A stretch of DNA of 12,363 nt, taken from assembly GCA_020062205.1 (NCBI GenBank), contig JAGUWT010000125.1, positions 1 to 12,363 of the forward strand, written 5' to 3'. Shown piece after piece: positions 1 through 5,978 of this stretch; positions within the stretch are counted from its first letter, which is position 1, and each line of letters begins with the position of its first letter. Position numbers and translations under genes: made by a program. The notes under the pieces are model-generated. The model made no database searches and was not told where the DNA came from. It was given only the letters and a program-made list of their open reading frames with translations. This DNA comes from Thermodesulfovibrionales bacterium. Lineage in GTDB: Bacteria > Nitrospirota > Thermodesulfovibrionia > Thermodesulfovibrionales > SM23-35.

Positions 1-1061
1 ACCTTTATTCCATATTTTTTTACCGCCTGTGCTGTCTTTGAGCCTATAGCACATATCTTTATCCCCCTTAAATCCCTGATGTCTCTATCCTTCTCAAAAA
101 ACCTCTGAAAGAAAAAGTTCACACCGTTTTTGCTTGTGAATATAAGCCAATGGTAGGATTCTACCTTATCTATTGTACTGTCAAGTTCTTCATAGCTCTC
201 AGGTGGCACAATCTCTATCGTAGGAAATTCAATAATCTCAGCGCCAAATTCCTCTAAAGGCTCAAATCCTTCAGAGTGTTCTCTTGTCACAAGGATTCTG
301 TAGCCGAACATCAGTTTTTTCTCATACCATTTCAGGGATTCCCTGAGCTTTACGACATCTCCTACAACCATAACAGCAGGTGGTTTAATATCCTTCTCTT
401 TCACAAGCTCTGCAATATTCTGTAACGTGCCAATAATCGTCCTCTGGTCAGGCCTTGTACCCCATCTGATTACAGCAACAGGTGTTTCAGGGTTTCTCCC
501 ATTTTCGATTAATTTTTGTGTAAGCAGATCTATGTTCTTTACTGCCATGAGTAAAACGAGTGTTCCAACCCCGGTAGCAAGTTTTGACCAGTCAATGGCG
601 CTCTCTTTTTTCGTGGTATCCTCATAGCCAGGGATAACTGCAAATGAAGATGAATAAAGTCTATGGGTTAAAGGAATTCCTGCATAGGCAGGGGCTGCGA
701 TAGCAGAACTAACGCCAGGAACTACCTCAAACTCTATACCCTCTCTGAATAAAACCTCTGCTTCTTCTCCGCCGCGGCCGAATACAAATGGGTCCCCGCC
801 CTTCAATCTGCAAATAATCTTGCCTTCCTTTGCCTTCTGGACGACGATGTTATTAATTTCATCCTGTGTCATGGTATGACGACCACCGCGTTTCCCGGCA
901 TAAATAAACTCAGCATCGTGGTTGATATAATTCAAAACCTGGGCATTGAGATGGAAATCATAGACTACCACCTCTGCTTTCTGAAGACAGCGAAGACCTT
1001 TTACCGTCAGGAGTCCAATATCTCCAGGGCCTGCACCGACTAAATAAACCTTACCTTTCAT
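1..1061 (-). CDS. cobA-hemD: Fused uroporphyrinogen-III C-methyltransferase / uroporphyrinogen-III synthase (CobA-HemD), 3' end outside window
   Basis: The reading frame opens at ATG 1061 and stays open to the window edge (353 codons seen), so the C-terminus is missing. Residues 1-245 are a SAM-dependent uroporphyrinogen-III methyltransferase, which makes precorrin-2 for siroheme, cobalamin or heme d1. The family motifs VGAGPGD (8-14) and RLKGGDPFVFGRGGEE (85-100) are intact. From about residue 252 a second domain begins (GYRILVTRE, then WLIFTSKNGV and KICAIGSKTA near the edge), matching uroporphyrinogen-III synthase, which cyclises hydroxymethylbilane. About 100 of its usual 240-250 residues are visible. 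Such fusions are known in several phyla and let product pass between the two steps. The start is supported by family alignment; a weak GAGAG lies just upstream. The gene follows yidC on the same strand after 149 bp, and I found no convincing promoter of its own. Confidence 0.93.
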   Translation of the reverse strand, partial: MKGKVYLVGAGPGDIGLLTVKGLRCLQKAEVVVYDFHLNAQVLNYINHDAEFIYAGKRGGRHTMTQDEINNIVVQKAKEGKIICRLKGGDPFVFGRGGEEAEVLFREGIEFEVVPGVSSAIAAPAYAGIPLTHRLYSSSFAVIPGYEDTTKKESAIDWSKLATGVGTLVLLMAVKNIDLLTQKLIENGRNPETPVAVIRWGTRPDQRTIIGTLQNIAELVKEKDIKPPAVMVVGDVVKLRESLKWYEKKLMFGYRILVTREHSEGFEPLEEFGAEIIEFPTIEIVPPESYEELDSTIDKVESYHWLIFTSKNGVNFFFQRFFEKDRDIRDLRGIKICAIGSKTAQAVKKYGIK

Positions 1062-1084
1062 TCGCTCTCAAAATACATTTATAG

Positions 1085-1186
1085 AACCACAGAGTTCACA
1101 GAGATAATAATTTCCAAACCACAGAGAACATGGAGAAAACAGTAAAGATTTTATTATCAAAATATTCCTCTGTGTCCTCTGTGGTT
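1085..1186. repeat. Intergenic inverted repeats with AACCACAGAG core
   Basis: The core AACCACAGAG occurs at 1085-1094 and 1117-1126. Its exact inverse CTCTGTGGTT lies at 1177-1186, so either left copy can pair with the right copy over 10 bp. Outside the core, the copy at 1085-1103 continues into a further CACAGAG, as does the inverted copy read from 1186 to 1167. It fills the yidC to cobA-hemD gap. From general knowledge, very similar ACCACAGAG-type repeats are scattered between genes in many environmental bacterial genomes. It could fold in the transcript between the two genes, but there is no T-tract typical of an intrinsic terminator. Confidence 0.8.
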
Positions 1187-1210
1187 AATTGCATTTGAGG
1201 TAAAAGGGAA

Positions 1211-2797
1211 TTAGGCTGCCTGTTTTGCCAATTTTCTATTTGCATAGAATTGTTGGGCTATACTGAAGATATTGTTCATAAGCCAGTAAAGTACGAGTCC
1301 CGATGCAAAATTAAGGAATAGGAATGTAAATATAATAGGCATAAACATCATAATCTGGTTCTGTTTTGGATCCATGGATGTTGGGGTCATCTTCTGCTGA
1401 ATGAGCATGGTAATACCCATAACAATTGGCAGCGGACCTACAGCAAAACCGCCTATTAAGGGAATCGATGAAGGAATGTGCCCAAAAAGCGTGTCAGGTG
1501 CTGAAAGATCCTTAATCCAGAGCATGAAAGGTGCACCACGCAGCTCTATTGCTATCATTAATATCTTATAAAGTGCAAAGAATACCGGTATCTGAAGGAG
1601 TATAGGAAGACAACCACCCAGAGGATTGACCTTATACTTTTTATACAGATCCATCATCTCTCGTTGCATCTTTTGTGGGTCCTTCTTGTATTTCTCTTTT
1701 ACCTCGGCCATCCTGGGTTGGATTTCCTGCATCTTCTTCATTGCCGTCTGGCTTTTGTTCACAAGGGGAATAAAAGGTATCCTTACGATGATGGTTAAAA
1801 GAATTATTGCCCATCCATAATTCCCCAAAAATGTATAGAAGAGTTTCAAAATCCAGAAAAGCGGTATGGCTAATATAGAAAAGAACCCGAAATCTACGAT
1901 ATGTTCAAGGCCTACCTTCAGGGCCTTCAGTCTGTCATATTCCTTTGGGCCGGCATACAGAATAAAACTATTGGTACCAGGCTTACCTCTAAATGCAATT
2001 ACGGAAGAGTCTTTCTCTTTCCATACCCTTGCCTCTTCCATACTTGTAATTGGTACGAGTGATGCAAAGAAATATTTGTCTTCCTGTGCTATCCATTTCA
2101 GGCCCTCTTTATAACTACTAACTTCGTTCAACTTCTTTGTATCAAATTCGATCCGGTCAGTTTCTTTGAGAAGCACAGGGCCTGTATGTGTGACTGTATC
2201 TTTACTATCATAGATGCCGAAATCTGTACCAATGGTTATCCAGTAGTCAGGCAGTCCTGAGACCTCATCTTTTATATCAACGGTATAATTATCATTATGG
2301 AATGTATATGTCCTTTTCACAGCAACACCTGCATTTGCATATTCAAATATCAGCGACCCTGACTTGGTATTTTTGTCGAGTTTGATATCCTTCCCTCCGA
2401 TAGGAGCAGAGACAGCAAAGCTTGCTTGAGAAAGGTCAAATGTATCATTTGAACCTATACTGAGAGGTGATTTTATCCCAGGATTTTTAAGGAGTATGAC
2501 GTTTTTCCCTTCATTGTCCTTGTAATTCTTAATCTCATAATATTTTAAGGTACCACCCTTTGTTGTAAATACTGCAGAATATAACTCAGTCTCAACCCTT
2601 ATAACTATTTCTTCGGATGGCATAACCGGGGTTTTGGTTACAACAGTCTCGACTGGTTGTAAAGATTTCGGTTCTTCTTTCTTCTCAGCCTTTACCTCTT
2701 TTTGAACCTGATTTGGTTGAGTAGGAACAAAAAAGTACTGATAGAGAAAGAGGATAAGGAATGTTAGCACTACAGCAAGGACGGTTCTTTTTTCCAT
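1211..2797 (-). CDS. yidC: Membrane protein insertase YidC
   Basis: At 528 residues this is a full-length Gram-negative-type YidC, which inserts and folds inner-membrane proteins alone or with SecYEG. An N-terminal membrane segment (residues 5-24) is followed by a Lys/Glu/Pro-rich linker and a large periplasmic beta-domain (about 65-290). The conserved five-helix insertase core starts near 300. The core shows the groove arginine (R339 in TIIVRIPF), the charged cytoplasmic hairpin (about 347-390) and the signature NPLGGCLPILLQIPVFFALY (391-410). The last membrane segments lie around 452-468, 483-500 and 500-515, ending in a short basic tail. It starts 9 bp after the yidD stop, in the standard rpmH-rnpA-yidD-yidC order, and is presumably cotranscribed from the rpmH promoter. 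Confidence 0.97.
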   Translation of the reverse strand: MEKRTVLAVVLTFLILFLYQYFFVPTQPNQVQKEVKAEKKEEPKSLQPVETVVTKTPVMPSEEIVIRVETELYSAVFTTKGGTLKYYEIKNYKDNEGKNVILLKNPGIKSPLSIGSNDTFDLSQASFAVSAPIGGKDIKLDKNTKSGSLIFEYANAGVAVKRTYTFHNDNYTVDIKDEVSGLPDYWITIGTDFGIYDSKDTVTHTGPVLLKETDRIEFDTKKLNEVSSYKEGLKWIAQEDKYFFASLVPITSMEEARVWKEKDSSVIAFRGKPGTNSFILYAGPKEYDRLKALKVGLEHIVDFGFFSILAIPLFWILKLFYTFLGNYGWAIILLTIIVRIPFIPLVNKSQTAMKKMQEIQPRMAEVKEKYKKDPQKMQREMMDLYKKYKVNPLGGCLPILLQIPVFFALYKILMIAIELRGAPFMLWIKDLSAPDTLFGHIPSSIPLIGGFAVGPLPIVMGITMLIQQKMTPTSMDPKQNQIMMFMPIIFTFLFLNFASGLVLYWLMNNIFSIAQQFYANRKLAKQAA

Positions 2798-2806
2798 ATC
2801 TTAATC

Positions 2807-3016
2807 TTATTTTACAGGGTCATACCCGCCTGGGTGAAAGGGGTGACACCTCAATATCCTCCTTAATGTGAGATAGAATCCTGTCATAATACCATATTTG
2901 CGTATAGCCTCTATTGAATATTCAGAGCAGGTAGGGGTAAACCTGCAGCTCATGGGGAACAGAGGAGATAAAAAATACCTATAAAGCTTTATCAGAAATA
3001 TAAGAATTGTTTTCAT
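2807..3016 (-). CDS. yidD: Membrane protein insertion efficiency factor YidD
   Basis: This is a small protein of 69 residues from the ATG at 3016. It shows the YidD hallmarks: an amphipathic N-terminus (KTILIFLIKLYRYFLSPL), a cysteine-rich core with CRFTPTCSEYSIEAI and a C-terminal CHPFHPGGYDPV. YidD is a peripheral inner-membrane protein thought to help YidC-dependent insertion. A longer frame opens at 3061, but its extra 15 residues do not resemble the family, and GAGG sits 7 bases before the 3016 ATG, so the shorter start is preferred. The gene overlaps the end of rnpA by 38 bp, which suggests translational coupling, and yidC follows after 9 bp. Confidence 0.93.
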   Translation of the reverse strand: MKTILIFLIKLYRYFLSPLFPMSCRFTPTCSEYSIEAIRKYGIMTGFYLTLRRILRCHPFHPGGYDPVK

Positions 3017-3332
3017 ATTCAAGCCTCGATAGAAACTTCCTGATATCTCGAATAAAATCATTCAGTCTGCCCTCTACAGAAGACTTTCGGGCAACAATAA
3101 TAAAATCATAGTGAAATGGGAGCTCCTGCAAAAGACTTCTCACGGCCTCCCTCAAGAGACGTTTCAACCTGTTCCTGGTTACAGCCGTACCAACCCTTTT
3201 GCTGACGGAAAGACCAAGGCGGCAAAAGCTCAGTTCGTTGGGTCTTATGTATATGACGAGATATTTTGAAGCAAAGGTTTGGCCCTCTCGAAAGACCACT
3301 TCAAAATCTCGCTTTCTTGTTAAGGAGCGCAA
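2979..3332 (-). CDS. rnpA: Ribonuclease P protein component
   Basis: This 117-residue protein subunit of RNase P binds the catalytic RNA and helps process the 5' ends of pre-tRNAs. The N-terminal RSLTRKRDFEVVFREG and the RNA-binding RNR helix (TRNRLKRLLREAVR, about 52-65) are family signatures. The most likely start is a TTG at 3332, 14 bases after the rpmH stop. I see no ATG or GTG in the neighbouring frame and no strong ribosome-binding site, so coupling to rpmH translation is likely. The frame remains open upstream into rpmH, so a longer product overlapping rpmH cannot be excluded. The 3' end overlaps yidD. Confidence 0.94.
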   Translation of the reverse strand: MRSLTRKRDFEVVFREGQTFASKYLVIYIRPNELSFCRLGLSVSKRVGTAVTRNRLKRLLREAVRSLLQELPFHYDFIIVARKSSVEGRLNDFIRDIRKFLSRLEYENNSYISDKAL

Positions 3333-3346
3333 AGAAAATTTACGCC

Positions 3347-3487
3347 CTACACCGTCAACTTTTTCCGACCCTTGTCCCTTCTCCTCTTGAGAATTTTCCG
3401 TCCTCCCTGAGAACTCATCCTCTCGAGGAAGCCATGTGTCCTCTTTCGCTTGATTTTATGTGGATGGAATGTAGTATATGTTCCCAT
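3347..3487 (-). CDS. rpmH: 50S ribosomal protein L34
   Basis: A 46-codon frame runs from ATG 3487 to TAG at 3347. It contains the L34 core HPHKIKRKRTHGFLERM followed by GRKILKRRRDKGRKKLTV, almost every position of which is family-typical. L34 is a very basic protein of the large ribosomal subunit. The N-terminus (MGTYTTFHPH) is two to three residues longer than the usual MKRTYQP form. No alternative standard start codon exists between this ATG and the conserved part. It is the first gene of the cluster with rnpA, yidD and yidC and lies just downstream of a good promoter. Confidence 0.95.
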   Translation of the reverse strand: MGTYTTFHPHKIKRKRTHGFLERMSSQGGRKILKRRRDKGRKKLTV

Positions 3488-3510
3488 ATGTGTTATCTCT
3501 TAAACGCACT

Positions 3511-3540
3511 ATTATAAAGTTACATTGAAGACAAAGTCAA
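3511..3540 (-). promoter_or_regulatory. Promoter of the rpmH-rnpA-yidD-yidC unit
   Basis: Read on the minus strand, TTGACT (3540-3535) is followed by an 18-base spacer and a perfect TATAAT (3516-3511). Transcription would begin near 3504, giving a leader of roughly 17 bases before the rpmH ATG at 3487. Both boxes match the sigma-70 consensus well. Confidence 0.75.
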
Positions 3541-3547
3541 GGTTTGT

Positions 3548-3565
3548 CCCCCCGTTCATCGGGGG
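3548..3565. repeat. GC-rich palindrome between divergent genes
   Basis: CCCCCG (3549-3554) and CGGGGG (3560-3565) form a perfect 6-bp stem around the loop TTCAT. The palindrome sits 8 bp upstream of the rpmH -35 box and just before the proposed promoter of the DUF1015 gene. It could be an operator, a hairpin in the outgoing transcript, or the remnant of a dispersed repeat; nothing here decides between these. Confidence 0.6.
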
Positions 3566-3575
3566 TTTATGCTGT

Positions 3576-3605
3576 TTGAATTTACCATTTTGCACATGTT
3601 AAGAT
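3576..3605 (+). promoter_or_regulatory. Possible promoter of the DUF1015 gene
   Basis: TTGAAT (3576-3581), an 18-base spacer and TAAGAT (3600-3605) make a fair sigma-70-like match, about 32 bases before the ATG at 3638. The -10 box matches consensus at only four of six positions, so this is tentative. Confidence 0.35.
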
Positions 3606-3637
3606 AATCAAATCCTTTTTTTACGGAACTTCTATAA

Positions 3638-4894
3638 ATGGCTAAAATAATCCCTTTCAAAGGGATCCTCTATAATGGATCTAAGGTGTCTCCGGAGGAG
3701 GTGTTGGCTCCTCCATACGATATTATTACGCCTGCATATCAGGAAGAACTTTATAAAAAAAGCCCATACAATATTGTCAGGATAGACTTTGGTAAAGAGC
3801 AGCCCGGCGACAGCGAAACAGATAATAAATATACAAGGTCGAAGAGATACCTCGAAACATGGATAAAAGACGGGATACTTGTCAATAGCAAAAAGCCTTC
3901 ATTCTATGTGTATGAGATTTCTTATCGCATAGATGGAGAAGAAAAAAGGCTTTCAGGATTTTTTGGACTTGTAAAGCTGGAGGAATTTGGCAAAGGAAAC
4001 ATATATCCGCATGAGTGCACCTATTCGAAACCAAAAAAGGACAGGTTGAATATTCTAAGATTCTGTGAAGCCAACATAAGTCCCATCTTTTCGCTCTATA
4101 AGAGTTCAGATAAGAAGGTATCAGCCCTTCTCTCAAGAATCACCCGGACAAACCCATATATTGAGGCTAACGATGCTTTTGGAGCTATTCACAGACTCTG
4201 GCAGATAGATGAGAAAACGGATACAGAGGTTATAAAAAAAGAGCTTGAAGACAAGGCTATCTTTATCGCAGACGGCCATCACAGGTACGAAACTGCCCTT
4301 GAATTTCAGAGAGAGATGAACTCAAATCTCAAATCTCAAATCTCAAATCTGAATCCATGGGATTATGTACTCATGTTTCTCGCAAATATGCTTGATGAGA
4401 GGTTGACAATCCTTCCAACTCACAGGCTTGTAAAGGAATTCCCTTATGACATCAACAGGTTCACGGAGTATTTTGAGATAGAGACAGTTAAAGCAGATTT
4501 TGAGATAGCCAAAAGGCTAAAGGGCAGAAGACATGTCTTCGGTTTTTTCCAGAACCAGAATAGGAGCGATGCCTGGCAAATCCTTACGTATAAGGGAGAT
4601 AATCTTCACGAGATACATCCCAATCTGAGAGAGATTGATGTCATTGTTCTGCATGATCTGATCCTGAACAAGATGCTGAGGGTGGCTGACATAGATTATG
4701 AGATGGATGCAAGGAAGGCCTTAGATAAAGTGAGGAATAGAGAGTTCAGCGCAGCATTTTTCCTGAACCCCACGAAGATTGAGGATGTTGAAACGGCTGC
4801 CCTTTCCTCTGTAAGGATGCCCCCAAAGTCAACGTATTTTTATCCCAAACTCTTAACAGGGATGGTTATACATAGCTTCGTAAACAGTTTTTAG
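3638..4894 (+). CDS. DUF1015 family protein, function unknown
   Basis: This soluble 418-residue protein has no signal peptide or membrane segment and matches the DUF1015 family over its length. Conserved-looking blocks are IIPFKGILY (4-12), VLAPPYDII (22-30), IYPHECTYS (122-130) and above all FIADGHHRYETAL (209-221), whose paired histidines and arginine look like a catalytic or metal/phosphate-binding site. No activity is firmly established for the family to my knowledge. It lies divergent from rpmH and 77 bp upstream of gapA on the same strand, so a link to triose-phosphate or 3-phosphoglycerate metabolism is possible but only inferred from position. Residues 229-239 (SNLKSQISNLN) are encoded by a 7-bp tandem repeat, and the stop codon lies inside an inverted repeat. 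The ribosome-binding site is weak (a GGA about 11 bases upstream). Confidence 0.9.
   Translation: MAKIIPFKGILYNGSKVSPEEVLAPPYDIITPAYQEELYKKSPYNIVRIDFGKEQPGDSETDNKYTRSKRYLETWIKDGILVNSKKPSFYVYEISYRIDGEEKRLSGFFGLVKLEEFGKGNIYPHECTYSKPKKDRLNILRFCEANISPIFSLYKSSDKKVSALLSRITRTNPYIEANDAFGAIHRLWQIDEKTDTEVIKKELEDKAIFIADGHHRYETALEFQREMNSNLKSQISNLNPWDYVLMFLANMLDERLTILPTHRLVKEFPYDINRFTEYFEIETVKADFEIAKRLKGRRHVFGFFQNQNRSDAWQILTYKGDNLHEIHPNLREIDVIVLHDLILNKMLRVADIDYEMDARKALDKVRNREFSAAFFLNPTKIEDVETAALSSVRMPPKSTYFYPKLLTGMVIHSFVNSF
4321..4348. repeat. Tandem heptamer (CTCAAAT x4) inside the DUF1015 gene
   Basis: Four perfect copies of CTCAAAT are followed by a degenerate CTGAAT. Three units equal seven codons and keep the frame, but gain or loss of a single unit shifts it. 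The array encodes the Ser/Asn/Leu/Gln-rich segment SNLKSQISN right after the conserved GHHRYETALEF region. Confidence 0.9.
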
Positions 4895-4952
4895 TTTTTA
4901 GTTGTCAGTTTTCAGTCTTTTAACTAACAACGAATAACTAAAAACTAAAAAC
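4887..4952. repeat. AT-rich inverted repeat spanning the DUF1015 stop, upstream of gapA
   Basis: A 17-base left arm GTTTTTAGTTTTTAGTT (4887-4903) is matched perfectly by its inverse at 4936-4952, with 32 bases between. Each arm is built from short GTTTTTA-like units. The left arm supplies the last codons and the TAG stop (4892-4894) of the DUF1015 gene. The right arm is followed at once by six Ts (4953-4958) and then the gapA ribosome-binding site. It resembles a dispersed AT-rich repeat and may act as a weak terminator or attenuator between the two genes. Confidence 0.85.
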
Positions 4953-4960
4953 TTTTTTAA

Positions 4961-4968
4961 AAGGAGGT
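4961..4968 (+). promoter_or_regulatory. Strong ribosome-binding site of gapA
   Basis: AAGGAGGT is a full anti-Shine-Dalgarno match ending three bases before the ATG at 4972. It fixes the gapA start and predicts strong translation. Confidence 0.8.
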
Positions 4969-4971
4969 TTT

Positions 4972-5976
4972 ATGGCAATACGTGTTGCAATTAATGGCTT
5001 TGGAAGGATAGGAAGAAACTTTTTAAGGACAAGCAAAGGATATAATGAATTTGAGATCGTCGCAATCAATGACCTTACTGATGCGAAGACACTTGCACAT
5101 CTTGTGAAATACGACTCTGTACACGGGATTTTTGGTGCCGATGTTAAAGCAGGAGAGGGAAACATGACGATCGATGGCAAAGAGATCAAGGTCTTCGCTG
5201 TGACAGAACCTGAAAAATTGCCATGGAGGGATTTCGGTGTTGATATTGTCATAGAATCAACAGGAAGGTTCACTGACAAACCATCTGCATCAAGGCACTT
5301 AGATGCAGGTGCCAGGTGGGTCATTATCTCTGCCCCTGCTAAAGACCCTGATGTAACAGTTTGCATGGGCGTAAATGAAGAAACATTAGACCCGGCAAAC
5401 CATAAGATTATTTCAAATGCCTCATGTACAACAAACTGTCTTGCGCCTGTTGCAAAGGTCATACATAATGAGTTCGGAATACTCAGAGGGCTCATGACAA
5501 CAATACATTCCTATACAAATGACCAAAGGATTCTCGACCTTCCCCATAAGGACCTGAGGCGGGCAAGGGCAGCAGCACTCAATATGATTCCTACAACAAC
5601 TGGGGCAGCAAAGGCTGTTGGACTTGTATTGCCAGAGCTCAAAGGCAAGCTCAATGGCATGGCCATGCGAGTCCCAACCCCGAATGTTTCCGTAGTTGAC
5701 CTCGTTGCTGAATTGGGAAAAGATGCTACAGCAGAGGATATCAATGCTGCATTAAAGAGAGCGGCAGAAGGGCCTCTGAAAGGAGTACTTCAATACTCAG
5801 AAGAACCCCTTGTCTCAAGTGATCTCAATGGGAATGAACATTCATCTATTGTGGATGCAACATTAACCATGGTTCTTGAGAAAAGGATGGCAAAGATTTT
5901 TGCATGGTATGACAATGAGTGGGGGTATAGCTCAAGACTCAGGGACCTCATTCTTTACATCATGAAAAGGAGCTAA
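4972..5976 (+). CDS. gapA: Type I glyceraldehyde-3-phosphate dehydrogenase
   Basis: The 334-residue cytoplasmic enzyme oxidises glyceraldehyde 3-phosphate to 1,3-bisphosphoglycerate in glycolysis and runs the reverse reaction in gluconeogenesis. The N-terminal Rossmann motif is INGFGRIGRNFLR. The catalytic Cys152 lies in SNASCTTNCLAP and the base His179 in TTIHSYT. Asp34 (AINDLTD) and the Leu-Pro pair at 190-191 (LDLPHKDLRRAR) are the residues that in studied enzymes favour NAD+ over NADP+, so NAD preference is inferred. The C-terminal WYDNEWGYSSRL is present. Length is normal for the family. pgk begins 2 bp after the stop, so the two consecutive pathway steps are almost certainly cotranscribed. 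No clear promoter is seen in the gap upstream; transcription may come from the DUF1015 gene or from within the repeat region. Confidence 0.98.
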   Translation: MAIRVAINGFGRIGRNFLRTSKGYNEFEIVAINDLTDAKTLAHLVKYDSVHGIFGADVKAGEGNMTIDGKEIKVFAVTEPEKLPWRDFGVDIVIESTGRFTDKPSASRHLDAGARWVIISAPAKDPDVTVCMGVNEETLDPANHKIISNASCTTNCLAPVAKVIHNEFGILRGLMTTIHSYTNDQRILDLPHKDLRRARAAALNMIPTTTGAAKAVGLVLPELKGKLNGMAMRVPTPNVSVVDLVAELGKDATAEDINAALKRAAEGPLKGVLQYSEEPLVSSDLNGNEHSSIVDATLTMVLEKRMAKIFAWYDNEWGYSSRLRDLILYIMKRS

Positions 5977-5978
5977 AC

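Noticed and set aside
2807..3061. Longer yidD form starting at 3061
   Set aside because: The added 15 residues are not family-like and would increase the overlap with rnpA; the ATG at 3016 has a proper GAGG.
3199..3517. Two plus-strand frames across rnpA and rpmH
   Set aside because: They are shadows of rnpA and rpmH, which read clearly on the other strand.
4938..5495. 185-codon minus-strand frame opposite gapA
   Set aside because: It is antisense to an unmistakable GAPDH and begins within it; no ribosome-binding site or family resemblance was seen.
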